Part shown: in pieces, positions 57,480-64,000 of the stretch
How the letters are laid out: the number at the start of each line of letters is the position of its first letter
How positions within the stretch are numbered: position 1 is the first letter of the stretch
Source of the DNA: Rhinopithecus roxellana
Lineage: Eukaryota > Chordata > Mammalia > Primates > Cercopithecidae
Length of the DNA stretch: 64,000 bases
Assembly: GCF_007565055.1 (NCBI RefSeq)
Contig: NC_044561.1
Span: 32,319,483-32,383,482 of the forward strand
Direction: 5' to 3'
Program-made: the position numbers and the translations under genes
Notes under the pieces: model-generated
What the model was told of the DNA's origin: nothing
Seen by the model: the letters and a program-made list of their open reading frames with translations, nothing else
Database searches by the model: none

Positions 57480-57690
57480 ACATGGGTTCAAGAGTTATAA
57501 TCCTGAGGCCTAATTCTGTCTTCATCACTTACCAGCTGTGTGACTTTAGGTACTTTAACTTCCTTGTGCTTCCATTGTTTTTATTCTGTAAAATGATTTA
57601 TTTCTTAGAGATAGATTTGGTGATTAAATGAGACAATACAGGTGGCTGGAGTATGACAAACCTCCACTCTATGATGTGTATTATTATTAC
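57480..57690 (+). repeat. MIR element
   Basis: CATGGGTTCAAGAGTTATAA, CATCACTTACCAGCTGTGTG, ACTTTAGGTACTTTAACTTC and TGATTAAATGAGACAATACA follow the full MIR order on the plus strand. Confidence 0.82.
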
Positions 57691-58756
57691 ATCAAAAGCT
57701 AACTGAAATTGTTAATATTTTCATTAGGTGAGATAACAAATTTTTAACTTTGCCAACATAAGCATAATATATTCATGTGGATAGCAATTTATTTAATTTT
57801 TATTTAACCTTCATAATAACTCTGTCATAATAAATGTTATCCATTAGACTCCTAACATCTTAGTGCATCATACAATGATTTTATGTCAAGAATACTAGAA
57901 ATTTTAATCACCGACAAGCTATAGATATTCACTGAGCATTACATATAAGACACCATGTTTTAATTAGTTACTTTAATATTGGTTAGTTATTTGAGCACAT
58001 CCTTTTGTAAAAGCCATAGTACAGAACATGTGTTTTTTTTTAATGTCTCTAAAAGTATTGAAGAATAGATTAGCCAGTGAAGAGCAACTGGGACAAAATT
58101 GTAGGGGAAGCAGGTATCCAGATATGTGAGCAGGCACATAGAAATAAACCCACTTTTGTCCCAAAGGCATTGAACGATCTAAGTAGATTTGAGCTTCATA
58201 TTTGTGGCCTTGAAGAATCAAGGCCTTAAACCCACAAGGTGGAAAATGTAGTAAAGACCCTCCCATCATTAAGCTGGGTCGTTAGAGTTACATACTTAGG
58301 GCATATATGAGCTTAAGAGACAAAGAAAGGTGAAAAACAGTCCCTGAAGTTTTGCATTCTCATCCTGAGATGAGTGCTTTCAGTATCCTCAAACTACGAA
58401 CTTGAATTGGAGAATTCCCAGACTGTTAGTGTACCCAGAAGCAAAGCCAAATCATCTTGAGGAGGGGAACTGCATCTAGTCCTTAAAGAGTCCCATAAAT
58501 ATTCTTTTTGTAAAATGGGCGTATCCTTCTAAGACAACTGAGTATACAATAAAACAAAATATCGTGAGCCAGAAACAGCAGGAAAAAAAAGAAACAGAAG
58601 AAACAGGTCTGCATGTATTTCAAATGTAGTGATTACAGATAATAAAACTTCACTATTCTTACTCTTTTAAAGAAAGAAAACACTAGCTTTAAAATCTGGA
58701 AGAAACAGGAAATATGAAAGGAAGCATAGCAGATTTGGGGAAAAAATCAAATTGGG
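57691..58756. other. Unassigned intergenic DNA
   Basis: No gene or element recognised. The 98-codon minus-strand frame at 57973-58269 has no visible domain. Confidence 0.4.
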
Positions 58757-59038
58757 GGCTGGGCACAGTGGTTCACCACTGTAATCCCAGCACTTTGGGA
58801 GGCCGAGGCAGATGAATCAAGAGGTCAGGATTTTGAGACCAGCCTGGCCAGCATGGTGAAACCCCATCTCTACTAAAAATACAAAAAATTAGCTGGGCAT
58901 GGTGGCATGCACCTGTAGTCCCAGCTACTTGGGAGGCTGAGGCAGGAGAATTGCTTGAACCCAGCAGATGGAGGTTGCAGTGAGCCGAGATTGCGCCACT
59001 GTACTCCAGCCTAGCCTGGGTAACAGAGCAAGACTCCA

Positions 59039-59071
<33 letters not shown>
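58757..59071 (+). mobile_element. AluS-like element
   Basis: Plus-strand Alu from GGCTGGGCACAGTGGTTCAC to a 30-A tail. It has a small AGCCT duplication in CCAGCCTAGCCTGGG. Confidence 0.93.
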
Positions 59072-59075
<4 letters not shown>

Positions 59076-59865
59076 ATTTCTGGAAATAAAAAATCAAATA
59101 ATTAACAGAAAAAATCTCAGTGGTTTGGTTGAACATCAGAATAGCACAATTAAAGAAATAATGAATAATCTAGGAGCTATATCCAGAATGGTGTGCAAGG
59201 AACCAAAAAAGATGGAAAATATGAAAAAGAGGTTATGAGACATGGAGGTTGTGAATATGCTTCAACATGTTTAATTGGTCTTTAAGAAGAGTAGAGAGAG
59301 GAGAAACAGTGGCAAAATGTGAAGAAGTAATAGTTAATAATTTTCCAGATGTCATTAAATATACTTGTTCACAAATTCAAAAAGCTCAGTGAACTCCGAG
59401 CAGGAAAAATAATAAGAAATCTACACTGTGATACATCATAGTGCACATCAGTACATCAAATACCTGAAGGAAGAGCTGCATCACAGTCAGAGATAAAAGG
59501 GAAGGTTTCTTTCAAATGAGTGAGTATTAAGTTGCCAGCTTAGTTGTCCATAGTCGACATGTAACCCAGAGAAAACTTCCATTCTATAATTTCACACTTT
59601 GCAAAATAAATTCCAAGGATAAAGATAAAGTTAAAAGGAAAGAAAGAAAGAGAGAGAGAGAGTGAGAGAAGACAACAGCAAAAACTGAGTTTGTTAAGAA
59701 TATACCCTTGATTCAGGTAGAGGGACAGTGAGCTCAGACGTGAAGTATGGGAAGCAAGAAAAGTGAAATGCAAAGAAAGTGGCAAATATGGCTAAATTGA
59801 AACCAGAGTTTCTCAAGATCGGTGTGATTGACATTTTGAGCCAGGAACTCTCTGCTGTAGGGAGG
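59072..59865. other. Unassigned DNA with a short purine tract
   Basis: No gene. A GAAA/GAGA purine tract lies at about 59638-59668. Confidence 0.45.
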
Positions 59866-60221
59866 TGATATCATTTGGCTCTGTGTCCCCATGCAAATCT
59901 CATCTCTAACTGTAATCCCCATGTATCTAACGAGAGACCTGGTGGGAGGTGATTGGGTCTTGATGACAGTTTCCCCCTTGCTGTTCTTGTGATAGTGAGT
60001 TTTCACGAGAACTGATGGTTTTATAAATGGTAATTTCCCCTGCTCGCTCTCTTTCTGTCCTGCTGCTGTGTAAGATGTGCCTGCTTCCTCTTCCACCATG
60101 ATTGTTAGTTTCCTGAGGCATCCCCATGCATGAGGAACTGTGAGTCAATTAAACCTCTTTTCTTTATAAATTTCCCAGTCTCCAGCAGTTCTTTTTAGAA
60201 GTGTGAAAACAGACTAATACA
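59866..60221 (+). mobile_element. Solo THE1/MST LTR
   Basis: Starts TGATATCATTTGGCTCTGTG and ends AACAGACTAATACA with the usual internal order, including TTCCACCATGATTGTTAGTT. The flanks GGAGG (59861-59865) and GGAGC (60222-60226) differ at one base, fitting a 5-bp target duplication. Confidence 0.87.
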
Positions 60222-63200
60222 GGAGCTGTCCTGTTTATTGCAAGATATTTAGCAGTATCCTTTTCCTCTCCCACTAGATTCCAGTATCACCTTTTACCCT
60301 TAGCTCCCAATTGTGGCAACCAATAGTGTCACTATGCTTTGCCAAATGTTCCTTGGGGTCAGTTTTGAGAATTCCTTATCTAAATTTGAGAATCACTAAT
60401 CAAAACAGATATTCATTTATAAAACAGTAATAAAATGTCATATAGTTTAAAAGATTGAATTAAAATTTATGACAATAGTAATATAGAAATAAGGAGCAGG
60501 AAAGAAATCCAGTAGAAGAGAATAAAAAAATAAAAATTACCCAAGGGAAAGGAAAAAGGAGAGAAAGATAAACAGAACCAGCTGGAGATAGAGAAGTCAC
60601 CAATTAGGATCAGGGACTCAAGCCTGAGTAGAAGAGTACTAACATTAAAGGAAAACGTAATAAAAGCTCCTGTTAAAGACAACGATTTGTAGACTAGGCT
60701 AGCAAATAGAATAAAACTGTAACTTTGTCCTGCTAATGACAAACAAATCTAAAACCAGAGGAAGTAGATAATTTGAAGGTAAAGAAAGAAAGAAAAGATA
60801 CCTCTTGAAAAAAAAAGGAAGCAAAGAAGCCTGGTGTAAATATTATTATCAGAAAAAATAGTTTTGAAGCATCATGGATTAATCATTTGTCTTGACTGTT
60901 TCAAATCTGTGATGCAATGGAAAGAGTTAGCCTTTTATTGTCCTTTCCTGACATGTTTGTACAGTTTGTTTTGTGCATGTAAAGCCAGAAAAGAAGCACA
61001 GCAGAGGAAGAACAGGATTTTACTTTAGCCAGGAGCAAAACTGATAACATTGATGGCCACAACACTTCCGGCAAGTCCAACACCAAAATGGACTGGCTTT
61101 CCTCTTAATGACAGAAATAAAAACGTTTTGGAAAATATACATCAAAACTTATTGAATGAGAAAGCAGGACCCCTTCTTTGTATTGAAAACATTTCTTAAT
61201 TAAAAAGTCACTTATAAAACTGTGCTAAGTAACTTTTAATGACTATAATTATGGTCTGTCTTTCTAACTGTCTCTCTTAGCTTTGCCTTTCTCTCTCACA
61301 CACAATAATAAATAGGAACCAACCTATGGAGACATTTATTTTGTACTCTGTTCAGAAGAAATCTGAACCTGTTTAAAAAATTGTTTAGCATAACCCCGCA
61401 GAATCATCTTCTTAATTTTATTTATTTTGGCAAAGATGCTGTCACAGATGTTCATTATTAAAAAAAGAAGACATGTTAGTAGAAGAAGGCTTAAAGTGGA
61501 GTAGAGGAGCGACACGTGAAGCAAAGAATCCACATAAATTTTATAAGCAAGTTTGTTTGTGACCTGGTCATGGGTTAGCAAGTGTATATTAGCAACTTGT
61601 AGGAGTCTGGTTTCCTTTTAGAAGGCTGAGGTAAATTCACTTAACCCTAATAGAAGCTGTTGAGATAACTGAGTAATCTTTAATGGAAGGGGGACAAAAT
61701 TGCACCTAGGTAAAAAAGCCTTCAAAGAGATGTTCCAGAGGATCTGGGGAAGATAAAAAGCCCAGCCTGCTCTGTCATCACTTTCTCATGCCAGTGTACC
61801 TCCAACACAACCTAGGGAATTTGGACCTTGAGGTTATAGTCTCTCTTCACACTAAAATTCTGCATGACCTTGTCAGCTCGGAGCAATATGATAAACAGCC
61901 CAGAACTCCTAGGAAAGACCATGTTTTAAAAATACTATAAATAGACTCTCTGGTTAATTATTAAGCTCTCAAGTCTGTCTAGTTAGTGAGCAATGAAACT
62001 AATAACCTGAAAAGCTCATTCCTATGCAGTTCCAAAGCCTCTGAAATTTGGATTAACTTCCTTCCTCATACTCATTATTAATAGAGCTTCTCGGTTTCCA
62101 TCCTGTATTACTGAAAGTACATGCTTCTTTATATATCTTTGTACTCTTTACATTGCTAATAAGAGCTCTGTGTATATGGGCAGCTTCAAATTTGATGAGA
62201 GCATCAAAATTACTTCCTCACATATAAATATAATTTTAATAAGGATCTAGTGTTGAACATTTCATATAGACCCACATTGTTTTAAAAATTTGTTCAGGAT
62301 TGCTAAAGTGTGCAGTTTCAGTTCTATATTATATTACATTATATTATATTATATTTTTATTATTCGAGTTTTTCCACCAAATATCTTTTTTGTTACAAAC
62401 ATTAGCCTTTTAGTCCCTAAAGGAAGTTATTTCCACTGTTATGAGCGCCTTGGACCTTCATTCTCTTCAAACCTCAACTCCCCAAATCTCAACTCAATAC
62501 TTTTTAAAAGCCTATGTAAGAATAGCGTATATTATATTCAGATACACCAATCCAAGAATGACAATATTAAACAACGTCTGTGTTTTAGAGACCTGTTCCT
62601 CCATAGCAGGACTGGTGAAGGCATTTGTTAAGCAGAGCTTTTCATTGAATAAAGTTCACAGTAACTGGGTCAGGCAACCACTGTTACCATAGGCTACTTT
62701 CCAGGACATATTACACTTGTTATATGGAACCAGCCGTGACAATGGTTTTTATTTAGTTGAATTCTGCTTCTGGGTCCAAAAATATGCTTAGGCTTACAAA
62801 AATATCCACTCTCTTCCTGATATGAATAGGTTCTGCACATTGTTACCACATGATTTTTATCTCTAGTCAATATCTATATTTATCCTAGCTCTAAAATGAT
62901 GTCCTTTCTCATAAAAGATGATGAATTTTTCACTTATTTGTTCTGAGTTATCTTTCCAGGAATGGCGATTACTACTGAGCTAATTCTGCTGTTACCATAT
63001 TATGTGAAAGGTACGCTTATATCTTACATTAAAGAAGCACTCTAAGTGTTGTGTTAGGTGTTAAGCAGCCCTGATACCCTGCCTCTATTTGTCTCACCTT
63101 GACACATACATATTGTATTGTCTAATATTCTTGCAGAATGAAACTACTTCTGTGTATATACATACATACATATATATATATTCAAGAACATGACAATAGT

Positions 63201-63282
63201 ATTTCAGAGTGTTTGACAGAAGGCATTTTAGTGATTAACTTTTTATAAGTATGATGTGTAAGATCCAAACAGAATATTATGG
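60222..63282. other. Unassigned intergenic DNA
   Basis: About 3 kb with no recognised gene or transposon. A (TTATA)n stretch lies at about 62326-62356 and a TATG/TACA repeat at about 63154-63181. Open frames of 60-113 codons have no domain I can support. Confidence 0.42.
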
Positions 63283-63455
63283 GCCTGGTGGCGCATGCCT
63301 GTAAACCCAACTACTCAGGAGGCTGAAGCAGGATAATCGCTTGAACCAAGGAGGTGGATGTTGGGGTGAGCTGAGATCATGCCACTGCACTCCAGCCTGG
63401 GCAACAGAGCAAGACTCTGTCTCGAAAAGTAAATAAATAAATAAATAAATAAATA
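63283..63455 (+). mobile_element. 5'-truncated Alu with (AAAT)n tail
   Basis: Begins in the middle of an Alu (GGCCTGGTGGCGCATGCCTG) and ends in seven AAAT units. It keeps only the right half. Confidence 0.88.
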
Positions 63456-64000
63456 GGCATAGTATTCACATATAACCTATGCATATTTTCTCATATGCTT
63501 TAAATCATCTCTAGATTACTTGTAATAACTAATACAATGTAAGTGCTATGTAAGTAGCTGTTATGGGGTTATGAGTTTAGCCCCATTGAAGGTAGGATTT
63601 AGCATTTATCTGAATTGCATGATTTCTAAAGCACTTTAACATGCATTTTGGTTAACACTGCTAAGTGATTATATGCTCTGGATGAAATATACGTTAAATG
63701 AATAGATGAAATTTTAACCTTATTATTGCTATTTAAAAATCAAAGCTAATAAAACAATGTCATATTTTTTTTTCACAGTGTAAGACCAAATGTAGACTTG
63801 AAAATTAGTCATGAAATGCCACCAGTAGCACATCTGCATAGCATGCTGAAGGGAGGAGGCAAAAGAGGCTCAAAATACACCCTGAAATATGTCAGGATGT
63901 CCACAGCACAAAACTCCACTAAATGAAAACATTCCAGAAAGTGATAATTCTGTCCCACATCCATAATAAGGATGGAACAAACATGGAAGGCAAAGGAGAT
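63456..64000. other. Unassigned intergenic DNA
   Basis: Nothing recognised up to the window edge. Confidence 0.45.

Noticed and set aside
61336..61581. 81-codon minus-strand frame with a Leu-rich hydrophobic stretch that could pass for a membrane segment
   Set aside because: It is short, AT-driven, and has no supporting promoter, splice or homology signal. Hydrophobic stretches are common by chance in T-rich DNA.
1..64000. CRISPR arrays, operons, phage or other prokaryotic systems
   Set aside because: Composition, Alu/L1/ERV content and lack of dense coding exclude a prokaryotic source. Regular short-repeat arrays with spacers are absent.

Overview
This window is primate nuclear DNA. It carries many dimeric Alu elements together with anthropoid L1, THE1/MST/MLT1 (MaLR), HERV-L-type and LTR7-like sequences. 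Two young AluY copies (13781-14088 and 38319-38600) share variants such as GGCTCAAGCC, GAGACGGGCGG and GATCCGGCCACT. I associate these with Old World monkey (macaque/baboon) AluY subfamilies rather than human AluY, so a cercopithecid genome is the best guess. That assignment is recalled knowledge and was not searched.

I found no convincing host protein-coding exon, tRNA, rRNA or other RNA gene, and nothing bacterial. Every long open frame I could explain is repeat-derived or antisense to a repeat. The window is best described as AT-rich intergenic or deep intronic sequence built from layered transposon insertions, separated by unassigned unique-looking DNA.

Layout. 0-5 kb: a MaLR LTR and a complete two-LTR THE1 element on the minus strand. 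5-9.3 kb: an old minus-strand L1 with an Alu inside. 13.4-17.4 kb: a HERV-L-type provirus with two LTRs and a perfect 5-bp target duplication, whose pol region is inverted and scrambled. 17.4-26.5 kb: mostly unassigned DNA with ancient L2/MIR-like pieces, an AluY and microsatellites. 26.5-29.9 kb: an old MLT1 LTR interrupted by an element that has a HERV-L-type LTR at its 5' end and a THE1 body and THE1 LTR at its 3' end, with one perfect 5-bp target duplication around the whole unit. 31.5-42.6 kb: L1 fragments, an LTR7-like solo LTR, a Tigger-type DNA transposon, Alu-in-Alu nesting, MIR and MaLR pieces. 42.6-64 kb: MaLR LTRs, L1, several Alus, a class I solo LTR with a 4-bp target duplication, a strong short hairpin, and long stretches in which I recognise nothing.

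The two most interesting signals are the HERV-L/THE1 hybrid (26732-29232), which appears to have integrated as one unit, and the rearranged HERV-L pol region (about 15.09-16.87 kb), which contains an inversion plus a patch stitched from two separated RNase H segments. Repeat names come from recognition by eye and memory of consensus sequences. Family-level calls are more reliable than subfamily calls.
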